From JAGVSR01 sp964589785 (GTDB lineage Bacteria > Pseudomonadota > Alphaproteobacteria > Rhizobiales > Hyphomicrobiaceae), in assembly GCA_964589785.1 (NCBI GenBank), contig CAZPUQ010000001.1, forward strand, positions 682,001 through 746,000: a DNA stretch of 64,000 nucleotides. The letters are read 5' to 3'. A program made the position numbers and the translations under genes. Positions 53,672 through 64,000 of the stretch are shown piece by piece (the stretch's first letter is position 1; each line of letters starts with the position of its first letter). The notes under the pieces were generated by a model. It was given only the letters and a program-made list of their open reading frames with translations, did no database searches and was not told where the DNA came from.

Positions 53672-54445
53672 ATGAGCGGGAACTGCTGCAGCGATTGTAC
53701 GGCCTCAAGGAGCCAAGACGCGGCCTATCGCCGTGTCCTTTGGGCGATCCTGGTCGTGAATGCTTTCATGTTCGCGATCGAGATCGGAGCTGGTCTTGCG
53801 GCGGGCTCGGCCTCGCTGCAGGCCGATGCGCTCGATTTCCTCGGGGATGCCGCGAACTATGCGGTCAGCCTGTTCGTGGTCGGTCTGGCGCCGCGCTACC
53901 GCGCTATGGCCGCGCTCGCCAAAGGGGGAACCATGTTCGCGTTTGGCCTCTGGGTGATCGCCGTCACGATCTGGCATGCGCTGCATGGCACGCTGCCGCA
54001 TGCGTTCACGATGGGGACGGTCGGCTTTGCGGCGCTGCTTGCCAACGCAGCCTCCTTCGCTCTGCTTTGGGCCTATAGGGGCGGGGATGCCAACATGCGC
54101 TCGGCTTGGATCTGCACGCGCAATGATGTGCTCGGCAACCTCGTGGTCCTTCTGGCGGCTTTCGGGGTGTTCGGCACCGGCACCGGATGGCCGGACGTGG
54201 CTGTGGCCGCGATGATGGCGGCTCTCGCTCTTCAGGGCGCTGCAATCGTCTTTCGCCAAGCGTCTTGCGAGCTTCAGCAGGAGAGAGGAGCCGCGCGGCG
54301 CGCGCCCTGGGCCAACGGGCAGTCGAGCGCATCGGCGCCGACGGGATCCGGACGCGTGCCCGGCCCGGCCGGACAGGGCCGGATACCGAGGCGATGGCAC
54401 TCGTGGCCGACGGCGCGCGTCAAGACGCCTGCCAGTGCGGCGTAG
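53672..54445 (+). CDS. CDF-type cation efflux transporter
   Basis: A 257-residue protein from ATG 53672, with GGGAGG upstream; the frame is open before it but inside MerR promoter DNA. A cysteine-rich start (MSGNCCSDC) is followed by five or six membrane segments. ASLQADALDFLGDAANYAVS holds the metal-site Asp residues, and SAWICTRNDVLGNLVVLLAAFG matches the second conserved helix of CDF-like transporters. It should export a divalent metal under MerR control. The last 55 residues are polar, and their coding DNA overlaps, on the opposite strand, the end of the molybdoenzyme chaperone gene by 172 bp. Confidence 0.85.
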   Translation: MSGNCCSDCTASRSQDAAYRRVLWAILVVNAFMFAIEIGAGLAAGSASLQADALDFLGDAANYAVSLFVVGLAPRYRAMAALAKGGTMFAFGLWVIAVTIWHALHGTLPHAFTMGTVGFAALLANAASFALLWAYRGGDANMRSAWICTRNDVLGNLVVLLAAFGVFGTGTGWPDVAVAAMMAALALQGAAIVFRQASCELQQERGAARRAPWANGQSSASAPTGSGRVPGPAGQGRIPRRWHSWPTARVKTPASAA

Positions 54446-55116
54446 GCCGGGTGCGCGGATTCCCTCCTGAGCGCCGCACCGAAGGCTGCGAACCAGCGGC
54501 CGAAATGATCGGAAAGGAAGCTCGCCAGGGCGGCTTGCGTGATGCGCGCCTGCGCGATCTGCCGCTGCTCAACGGTATACGCGATCTTGAGATAGAGAAG
54601 ACTGATGAACTCCAATTCGACGCCGAGATGGTCGGGTGGGCTTGCCTCGGCCGTGGGTGGACCGAAGCCGAACGCCAGGTAGAACCCGTTTAGGTCCGCC
54701 AGATCGACCGGCTGACCTGCAAACCGCATTCCGTCGCCGTAGCCGCCTTCGCGCAGCGGCACCAGCGCCGTACCGAGATAGAGCCGGGAATACTCCGCGC
54801 GCACGTCATCCAACTCAAGCATCCGCCAGTGGCGGGCGGCCGTCCGCAGCGCCCCTTTGAGGCTCGTCGGCAGGCGCCCTTCTGCGCAGGCGACCTGTGC
54901 GGCGCCGAGCTGACGGCGCGTCGCCTCCAAGAGGCGCGTCTCGGGATAGGAGAATCCCACCGCCAGCATGCGGAAGAGCTCCGCCATCGCGCGCGCCAAT
55001 TCGCGCGACGGCAGCGTCCTGGCGATCCGCCGCGCCGTGCCCTCGCGGCAGTCGCCGAGGGGTCCCGTGCCGCTGCCGCCCGGCAGCCTGGGATCCGGTC
55101 CGGCCGCGCCTGTCAC
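54274..55116 (-). CDS. TorD/DmsD-type maturation chaperone (delta subunit)
   Basis: A 280-residue protein. GTG 55116 overlaps the gamma-subunit stop (GTGA), which decides the start; an ATG further in (MAELFRMLAVGFSYPETRLLE) is an alternative. It is helical with YSRLYLGTALVPLREGGYGDG and ADLNGFYLAFGF, then PPDHLGVELEFISLLYLKIA. That is the conserved core of the chaperones of type II molybdoenzymes. It would bind the unfolded alpha subunit and help insert the molybdenum cofactor in the cytoplasm before Tat export. Last gene of the four-gene operon. Confidence 0.87.
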   Translation of the reverse strand: MTGAAGPDPRLPGGSGTGPLGDCREGTARRIARTLPSRELARAMAELFRMLAVGFSYPETRLLEATRRQLGAAQVACAEGRLPTSLKGALRTAARHWRMLELDDVRAEYSRLYLGTALVPLREGGYGDGMRFAGQPVDLADLNGFYLAFGFGPPTAEASPPDHLGVELEFISLLYLKIAYTVEQRQIAQARITQAALASFLSDHFGRWFAAFGAALRRESAHPAYAALAGVLTRAVGHECHRLGIRPCPAGPGTRPDPVGADALDCPLAQGARRAAPLSC

Positions 55117-56003
55117 GGCTTCACCGCGTCGAACGTGAGGGCGATCCAGTTCGACCACGCCTTGCGCGAGCCCACCTCGCTCGCTCCTCCCTCCCACACC
55201 GCGAAGGCGGCAAGGGTCTGATCGCCGGGCTTGAGGGTCGGCGCGCTCGCATCACCGGCCGCCATCGGGCGGGTGATGACGACGCGCCACTTGCCGTTCG
55301 CCCACACGCCGCGACCGTCCGCGCGCTGCTCGGGCAGCGCCGTCAGGCTGCCGAACCCTTCCGCCATCTGCTCGATCACGGCGGAGTGCTTCGCCCGCGA
55401 GATCGGATTGTCGACGCCGACGGCGCCCGTGTAGGCCTGAGCGTCGGTCGCCCGCAGGACCTCGTCGGGATAGACGTCGACGTGGGCATTGGGATAGAGC
55501 TCGGCGATTCTCGGACCATTGCGCAGACCGTCGGCCGCGCCCGCATCGACGTCGTGCTGGAAGGCCGCGCGCCACTGCATGATGTTCACGCGCTCGCCGG
55601 GGCCGCCCATCATCGGGTTCGGCATGTCGCCGGGCTTGTAGGCAACGGGTATCTCGACCGCGATCTGGTCGCCAAACTCATCCACCACAATGCGGTCGCT
55701 CTTCGAAGGATCGGCCCATTCGATCAGGACGGCGAACCACTGGCCATTGTGCGCGGCCCTGACATTAAGCTCCATGACCGCAGGCTCCGCCGCCTGCGGA
55801 TTGGCGATGACCTGGGGCTGCATCTCGACCTTGACCGGCGCCGCTCCCTTCCAGAAGGCGCCGTCGAGGTCCAGGATCGGGCCGGCGCTGGCGCGGATGC
55901 CAACGGCGCGAAGGGTGGGCTCCTCGGCGGTCGATGGCGTGCTCAAGATCGCGGTCGAGACCGCGGCGGCAAGGGCGGCGAGTGCGAACGGGCGGGTGCT
56001 CAT
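55113..56003 (-). CDS. Heme-b gamma subunit of a type II DMSO-reductase-family enzyme
   Basis: A 296-residue protein with a signal peptide (MSTRPFALAALAAAVSTAIL...A). The rest is a beta-rich domain of the ethylbenzene dehydrogenase gamma family: LDLDGAFWKGAAPVKVEMQP, WFAVLIEWADPSKSD, VNIMQWRAAFQ and AKHSAVIEQM. Related subunits bind heme b with Met and Lys ligands. Candidates here are a Met in MPNPMMGG or NIMQW and Lys281 in GSRKAWSNW. It would pass electrons from the beta subunit to a periplasmic acceptor. It is 16 bp downstream of the beta gene and overlaps the chaperone gene. Confidence 0.88.
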   Translation of the reverse strand: MSTRPFALAALAAAVSTAILSTPSTAEEPTLRAVGIRASAGPILDLDGAFWKGAAPVKVEMQPQVIANPQAAEPAVMELNVRAAHNGQWFAVLIEWADPSKSDRIVVDEFGDQIAVEIPVAYKPGDMPNPMMGGPGERVNIMQWRAAFQHDVDAGAADGLRNGPRIAELYPNAHVDVYPDEVLRATDAQAYTGAVGVDNPISRAKHSAVIEQMAEGFGSLTALPEQRADGRGVWANGKWRVVITRPMAAGDASAPTLKPGDQTLAAFAVWEGGASEVGSRKAWSNWIALTFDAVKP

Positions 56004-56019
56004 GGCTGCCTCCGATCCC

Positions 56020-57147
56020 TCACGTGATGTTGGAGCGATAGGTCTCGAAGCGGTCGTCGTAGGCGGCGCGGACGTGGATCGGCTCCCTCAGAGGCACGCG
56101 CGCGACCTCGTCGTCCTGCTCGTCATAGCCGTACGCGGTCCCGCCGACGACCTTGAAGCGGTGAATGATGCGCGGCGTCGATCCGAAGAGGAGCAGCGCA
56201 CCGAGCAGCTTCTCGTCGTCCTTGGCCTTCCGGTATGTCCGGATCGCGTCGGGCACGCCGTAACCGAACATCTGCGTCAGGAATGGAACCGGGACGTGGA
56301 CCGGCGGGATGTAGTAGACGTTCGGCTCCAGGCCGAACTGCGGGTAGAGGGGCTTGCCGATCTTGGCGATGTGGATGAGGTAGTCGAGCGGGTTGTCCTC
56401 GCGCGCCTTGTCGGGCGTGGTGATGAAGCCCTGCAGGCGGATCTTGCCGATGCACGACACCGTGCACTGTGTCTGGAAGCCGTTCTCGACGGCGGGATAG
56501 CAGCCGATGCACTTCTCCGAGACGCGCGTGACGGGGTTGAAGAAGGATTTCTTGTAAGGACAGCCCTTCACGCACTCGCGATAGCCGCGGCAGCGCTGCT
56601 GATCGAGCAGTACGATGCCGTCCTCCGCGCGCTTGTAGATCGACTGGCGGGGACACGATCCCAGGCACGCGGGATAGGTGCAGTGATTGCAGATGCGGGG
56701 CAGATAATACATCCACTGCATGTGCGGGACGGTGAGGTAGTCGCCCTGCGGCATGCTGCCGAAGCTGTCGTCCTCGCCGACGTTGGGATGCGCGTAGTCG
56801 ATGTCCTGCGGCAGGTAGCCGAGCACGCGCTCGCCGTCGGGCGCGGCCTCAAAGAGCGTCTTGCCGTTGTAGACCTCGGCCGGCGCGTCCTGCACGCCGT
56901 GCTTCTCCAGGATCTTCACGTCCCAGCCCAGCGGATAGAAGCCGTAGGGCTTGGACTCGACGTTGTTCCAGAACATGTATTCCTGGCCCCGCCCGGGGGT
57001 CCAGTTCGTCTTGCACGCCACCGTGCACGTCTGGCAGGCGATGCACTTGTTCAAGTCCATCACCATGGCGAACTGCTTCTTTGGCCGCGCCGGCTCGTAG
57101 GGAAACTCCATCTCGCGGCCGATCTGCCAATTGAAGACCTTGGACAT
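56020..57147 (-). CDS. Iron-sulfur beta subunit of a type II DMSO-reductase-family enzyme
   Basis: A 375-residue protein from ATG 57147 (GGGAGCGAGG upstream; the longer frame to 57333 lies inside the alpha gene). Four cluster motifs are visible: CIACQTCTVACK, CNHCTYPACLGSCPR, CRGYRECVKGCPYKK and CIGCYPAVENGFQTQC. In the third motif Tyr stands where the usual second Cys would be, typical of the [3Fe-4S] site in this family. YMFWNNVESKPYGFYPLGWD and PRQSIYKRAEDGIVLLDQQR match NarH-like subunits of perchlorate, selenate, ethylbenzene and nitrite-oxidising enzymes. There is no signal peptide, so it is carried out with the alpha subunit by Tat. Confidence 0.93.
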   Translation of the reverse strand: MSKVFNWQIGREMEFPYEPARPKKQFAMVMDLNKCIACQTCTVACKTNWTPGRGQEYMFWNNVESKPYGFYPLGWDVKILEKHGVQDAPAEVYNGKTLFEAAPDGERVLGYLPQDIDYAHPNVGEDDSFGSMPQGDYLTVPHMQWMYYLPRICNHCTYPACLGSCPRQSIYKRAEDGIVLLDQQRCRGYRECVKGCPYKKSFFNPVTRVSEKCIGCYPAVENGFQTQCTVSCIGKIRLQGFITTPDKAREDNPLDYLIHIAKIGKPLYPQFGLEPNVYYIPPVHVPVPFLTQMFGYGVPDAIRTYRKAKDDEKLLGALLLFGSTPRIIHRFKVVGGTAYGYDEQDDEVARVPLREPIHVRAAYDDRFETYRSNIT

Positions 57148-57187
57148 GCCTCGCTCCCAGAAAAATCGTCTCTTCCGTTGGTCCGGA

Positions 57188-60670
<3,483 letters not shown>

Positions 60671-60804
60671 GGCGTTTGACCCCGAACTGACTTCGGTTCT
60701 CGCTTCGGCCCGCCGGGCACCAGGCGACAAGGGCCGCACGCTAGCGAAGATCGATCCGGCAGCGCCGCCGCAGCTTGATGTTTGTTAGGCGTTCCTGCGG
60801 CACA

Positions 60805-60814
60805 GTGACGTCAC
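60805..60814. promoter_or_regulatory. 10-bp palindrome GTGACGTCAC in the divergent promoter region
   Basis: A perfect short palindrome in the 334-bp gap between the molybdoenzyme operon and the divergent sulfatase. It could be part of a regulator site, or chance. Confidence 0.3.
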
Positions 60815-60921
60815 GCACGACAGCAAGCGATTTTTCGGCGGTGCCCAGCACGGCCGGTCCGTCCTCCGAAACCGCCACGAGGTTCGACACGCCAACATCC
60901 CACCCGCATGGCGTCTGGCTT

Positions 60922-60935
60922 GATGCAGATCAGGC
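60922..60935. promoter_or_regulatory. Candidate FNR/CRP-type site TTGAT-GCAG-ATCAG
   Basis: Matches nine of the ten conserved bases of the FNR site TTGAT-N4-ATCAA. It lies in the divergent gap, about 70 bp before the sulfatase start and 250 bp before the molybdoenzyme operon. Control by oxygen or a related signal would suit a respiratory enzyme. The functional direction is not known. Confidence 0.45.
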
Positions 60936-61003
60936 AATGCCGTGTGCACGTCGTTATGGTATTGAGGCGTTCGGGAATTCTTCGGAGCACAGCGAGCGAA
61001 TTC

Positions 61004-62557
61004 ATGCGACTGAAAGTGATATTGGCGACCTTGTCGTTGTTGATTGTCGCGACCGTGCCTGTCCCAGCATCGGCTGAAGACCAAAAGCCGAACATCCTCG
61101 TCATCTGGGGTGACGACGTCGGCATCACCAACATCAGCCACAACAATCGCGGGCTGATGGGGTACCGGACTCCCAACATCGACCGGATCGCCAACGAGGG
61201 CCTGGCCTTCACCGACTACTACGGCCAGCAGTCGTGCACCGCGGGACGCGCGGCTTTCATCGGCGGCAACAATCCCATGCGCACGGGCATGACCAAGGTC
61301 GGCATTCCAGGCGCGGTCGAGGGCTGGCAGAAATCCGACGTTACGATGGCGACGGTGCTGAAGTCGCAGGGCTACGCGACGGGACAGTTCGGCAAGAATC
61401 ACCAGGGCGACCGCGACCATCATCTGCCGACGATGCATGGTTTCGACGAGTTCATGGGCAACCTCTACCACCTCAATGCGGAGGAGGAGCCGGAGCACGA
61501 GGACTATCCCGACGACCCTGAATTTCGCAAGCAGTTCAGCCCTCGCGGCGTGCTCAAGGCCACCGCTGACGGGAAGGGTGGGCAGACGATCGTCGATACG
61601 GGTCCGCTGACAAAGAAGCGGATGGAAACGATCGACGACGAAACCGTCGCCGCGACAAAGGAGTTCATCACGCGTCAGGCAAAGGACGGCAAGCCCTTCT
61701 TTGCGTGGTGGAACGGCACGCGGATGCACTTTCGCACCCACGTGCGTCCCGAGCACCGGCACAAGGGCAACGACGAATATACCGATGGCATGATCGAGCA
61801 TGACGCTCACGTCGGCGAGCTTCTGAAAGTCCTCGACGACCTGGGCATCGCCAACAACACCATCGTCATGTACTCGACCGACAACGGTCCGCACTTCAAT
61901 ACATGGCCCGACGCCGCCAACACGCCGTTCCGTTCCGAGAAGAACTCGAACTGGGAAGGCGCCTACCGGGTGCCGGCCTTCGTGCGCTGGCCGGGCAAGT
62001 TCCAGGCGGGCGTCACGCTCAACGGCATCGTCTCGCACCAGGATTGGCTGCCGACGTTCGCCGCCGTGGCCGGCGCGCCGGATATCAAGGAGAGGCTTCG
62101 CCAGGGCGTCGATCTGAACGGCCGGACCTACAAGAACTATATTGACGGTTACAATATGCTCGACTACCTGACCGGCAAATCGGCCGAGTCTCCGCGGCAA
62201 GCCTTCATCTATGCGAATGACGACGGCGAGATCGTCGCCGTGCGATGGAAGGATTGGAAGGCTGTCTACAAGGAGAACAGAGGGCAGGGATTTGGCGTCT
62301 GGCGTGAACCCTTTATCGACCTGCGGGTTGCGCTGCTCTTCAACTTGCGGCGTGACCCTTACGAACGCGCCCAGCATAACGCCAACGTCTACGAGGATTG
62401 GAACCTCGCGCGTCCGTTCATTCTCTACGCCACGACTGCCGTCGCGGCGGAGTATCTCGCAACGTTCAAGGACTATCCTCCGAGTCAGACACCGGGTTCG
62501 TTCAACCTCGACGCGGTGAAAAAGCTTATAGAAAAGATGTCGACGATGGAAAACTGA
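61004..62557 (+). CDS. Exported arylsulfatase
   Basis: A 517-residue protein from ATG 61004 with signal peptide MRLKVILATLSLLIVATVP...A. The metal-binding Asp37-Asp38 are in ILVIWGDDVGITN. The formylglycine site is QQSCTAGRAAFIGG with Cys78, in the CxAxR variant. YATGQFGKNHQGD, WWNGTRMHF, MYSTDNGPHFNTWPD and RSEKNSNWEGAYRVPAFVRW follow in family order. It would cleave a sulfate ester in the periplasm. It is divergent from the molybdoenzyme operon and so possibly co-regulated. It is much shorter than the sulfatase at 44291 and belongs to another subgroup. Confidence 0.93.
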   Translation: MRLKVILATLSLLIVATVPVPASAEDQKPNILVIWGDDVGITNISHNNRGLMGYRTPNIDRIANEGLAFTDYYGQQSCTAGRAAFIGGNNPMRTGMTKVGIPGAVEGWQKSDVTMATVLKSQGYATGQFGKNHQGDRDHHLPTMHGFDEFMGNLYHLNAEEEPEHEDYPDDPEFRKQFSPRGVLKATADGKGGQTIVDTGPLTKKRMETIDDETVAATKEFITRQAKDGKPFFAWWNGTRMHFRTHVRPEHRHKGNDEYTDGMIEHDAHVGELLKVLDDLGIANNTIVMYSTDNGPHFNTWPDAANTPFRSEKNSNWEGAYRVPAFVRWPGKFQAGVTLNGIVSHQDWLPTFAAVAGAPDIKERLRQGVDLNGRTYKNYIDGYNMLDYLTGKSAESPRQAFIYANDDGEIVAVRWKDWKAVYKENRGQGFGVWREPFIDLRVALLFNLRRDPYERAQHNANVYEDWNLARPFILYATTAVAAEYLATFKDYPPSQTPGSFNLDAVKKLIEKMSTMEN

Positions 62558-62848
62558 CCGGATTGCCATCTGGCGACGCCGGCCGCTTTCCTGTCCTCGC
62601 TGTGCCGTGATCGAGGTCTCGCGGCGGAGCGCCGATGCGTGGCGCAGGCGTGCGGCACGTCGGCGAGTTTACGGCGCAGAGTTCCACGCACGCTCGAGGC
62701 TAAGCCGGCGGTCGCGGCCTCCGATGCCTGTCGCTACGTAGCTTTGCGTGGGAGCCTTGTGAGGCCGTCCGCTTCGCCGTACCCACGCCCTGAGGCGCCT
62801 CGCGCAAGGCCGACGCGGGCACCTCAGGCACGACGGAACGGGGTCGGC

Positions 62849-64000
62849 ATGAGCGCCGATGCAGACGGCGATGGAGCGAAGCGGGAACCGGGCATGAGTG
62901 CGCCGATCCATGCGCAACACGAGGTCCGGCGGCACGCGCAAGCGATCGACGCGGTTCTGCTGAGCCTCGATACCGGTCCAGCCGGCCTCCATCCGGAGGA
63001 GGCCGCGCGCAGGCTTCGGCGGTACGGCCGCAATGAGCTGCCGGCCGCGCCGCACCCTCATCCGCTGCTCCGCTTCCTGGCGCAGATCAACAACGCGCTC
63101 ATCTACTTTCTTCTTGCCGGCGCCGTCGCCGCCGCGGTCCTCGGACACCTCGTCGATGCAACGGTCATCGTCATCGTCGTCCTCGTCAATGCGATTGTCG
63201 GCGTCATCCAGGAAGGCAAGGCCGACGACGCCATCCGGGCCATTCGCAAGATGATCTCGCCGCAGGCGCACGTGAGGCGCGGCGGTCAGCGCGTCAGCGT
63301 ACCGGCGGGCGAGCTCGTCCCCGGCGACATCGTGCTGCTGGAGGCAGGCGACCGCGTGCCGGCTGACATGCGCCTGCTGAGGGCGCGCGGCCTCCTGATC
63401 GACGAGGCCATCCTGACCGGAGAATCCGTCGCTTCGGAGAAGGACGAGGCGCCGTCACCGGCCGATGCGGCGCTGGGCGATCGCCACTCCATGGCGTACT
63501 CGGGCACGCTGGTCGCCGCGGGGCAGGGAAGCGGCGTCGTGGTGGCGACGGGCCTGCAAACGGAGATCGGGAGCATCAGCGCGCTGCTCGGCGACGTGGA
63601 GGAGCTGGCAACGCCGCTGCTGCGCCAGATCAGCCGGTTCGGGCAGCGCATCACGTGGTTCGCGCTGGTGGCGGCGGCGCTCCTGTTCGCCTTCGCGGTG
63701 CTCGTGCGCGGCTACGAATGGGATGAGGCGCTTATTGCGGTGGTTGCGCTGGCGGTCGGATTCGTGCCGGAGGGATTGCCGGCGGTCATCACCATCACGC
63801 TCGCCATCGGCGTCCAGCGCATGGCGTCGCGCAATGCCGTCATCCGCCGCCTGCCGGCCGTCGAGACGCTCGGCGCCACATCGGTGATCTGCTCGGACAA
63901 GACCGGCACGCTGACGCGCAACGAGATGACCGCGCGGCGGATCATCGTCGGGCCCGGCGAGATCCTGGTCAGCGGGTCGGGATATGCGCCGGACGGGCAC
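62849..64000 (+). CDS. P-type cation-transporting ATPase (PIIA/Ca-type), N-terminal part at window edge
   Basis: An open frame from ATG 62849 runs to the window end (384 codons). The actuator domain has PAGELVPGDIVLLEAGDRVPAD and IDEAILTGES. The membrane part has AVGFVPEGLPAVITITLAIG, where PEGLP is typical of calcium- and sodium/potassium-type pumps. The phosphorylation site CSDKTGTLTRNEM is near residue 352. The N-terminus HPEEAARRLRRYGRNELP is the usual cation ATPase start. It would move a cation across the inner membrane using ATP. The nucleotide-binding domain and last helices lie outside, so the ion cannot be predicted. No partner gene is visible. Confidence 0.92.
   Translation, partial: MSADADGDGAKREPGMSAPIHAQHEVRRHAQAIDAVLLSLDTGPAGLHPEEAARRLRRYGRNELPAAPHPHPLLRFLAQINNALIYFLLAGAVAAAVLGHLVDATVIVIVVLVNAIVGVIQEGKADDAIRAIRKMISPQAHVRRGGQRVSVPAGELVPGDIVLLEAGDRVPADMRLLRARGLLIDEAILTGESVASEKDEAPSPADAALGDRHSMAYSGTLVAAGQGSGVVVATGLQTEIGSISALLGDVEELATPLLRQISRFGQRITWFALVAAALLFAFAVLVRGYEWDEALIAVVALAVGFVPEGLPAVITITLAIGVQRMASRNAVIRRLPAVETLGATSVICSDKTGTLTRNEMTARRIIVGPGEILVSGSGYAPDGH

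Overview
The window is high-GC DNA that looks like the chromosome of an alphaproteobacterium, most likely from the Hyphomicrobiales (Rhizobiales). The evidence is the gene families and arrangements: a LuxR/LuxI/crotonase quorum-sensing operon, a ParB-methyltransferase/DUF5681/terminase prophage remnant, a Gp157/Rad52 pair, a multidomain LigD, and the codon use. The species cannot be told from the sequence. No rRNA, tRNA or CRISPR array was seen.

1-31.7 kb is an exopolysaccharide/O-polysaccharide locus. Its outer part holds a CpsB/YwqE-like phosphatase fragment, a small secreted protein, an O-antigen-ligase-like protein and an initiating sugar-phosphate transferase on the left. On the right it holds a truncated gmd, intact fcl, a second copy of the small secreted protein, a broken glycosyltransferase and manC. 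Nested inside (6.0-23.6 kb) is a tightly overlapping Wzx/Wzy-type cassette: an aminotransferase, a fused double acyltransferase, a flippase, five glycosyltransferases or likely ones, a polymerase, an acyltransferase, a two-domain oxidoreductase, UDP-GlcNAc 2-epimerase, a heparinase-like protein and a nucleotide-sugar dehydrogenase. IS3-family transposase pieces lie at both cassette ends. The cassette core (about 10-16 kb) is visibly more AT-rich. The outer locus points to GDP-fucose synthesis, but gmd and one glycosyltransferase are broken, so the nested cassette probably replaced or overrode an older fucose-containing polymer.

23.6-27.2 kb is a patchwork of mobile-element debris: the C-terminus of a transposase, two damaged copies of one hypothetical family, and an apparently intact phage-type Gp157/Rad52-HNH operon facing an XRE regulator across an AT-rich inverted repeat. 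32.2-35.0 kb is a quorum-sensing operon (luxR, luxI, crotonase, small protein) with a perfect 20-bp lux-box-like palindrome and a hairpin that would bury the luxI ribosome-binding site. 36.8-40.1 kb is a prophage packaging remnant (DNA methyltransferase, DUF5681, terminase).

41-64 kb holds DNA ligase D, a universal stress protein, a large exported sulfatase, a broken outer-membrane protein gene, an eight-heme TPR cytochrome, a VWA protein, a DMT transporter, a MerR/CDF metal pair, a complete four-gene type II DMSO-reductase-family operon (alpha, beta, heme-b gamma, chaperone) of unknown substrate, a second exported sulfatase divergent from it, and the start of a P-type ATPase. The periplasmic molybdoenzyme, the multiheme cytochrome and the two sulfatases form the most interesting functional neighbourhood. 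Statements about base composition are by eye.
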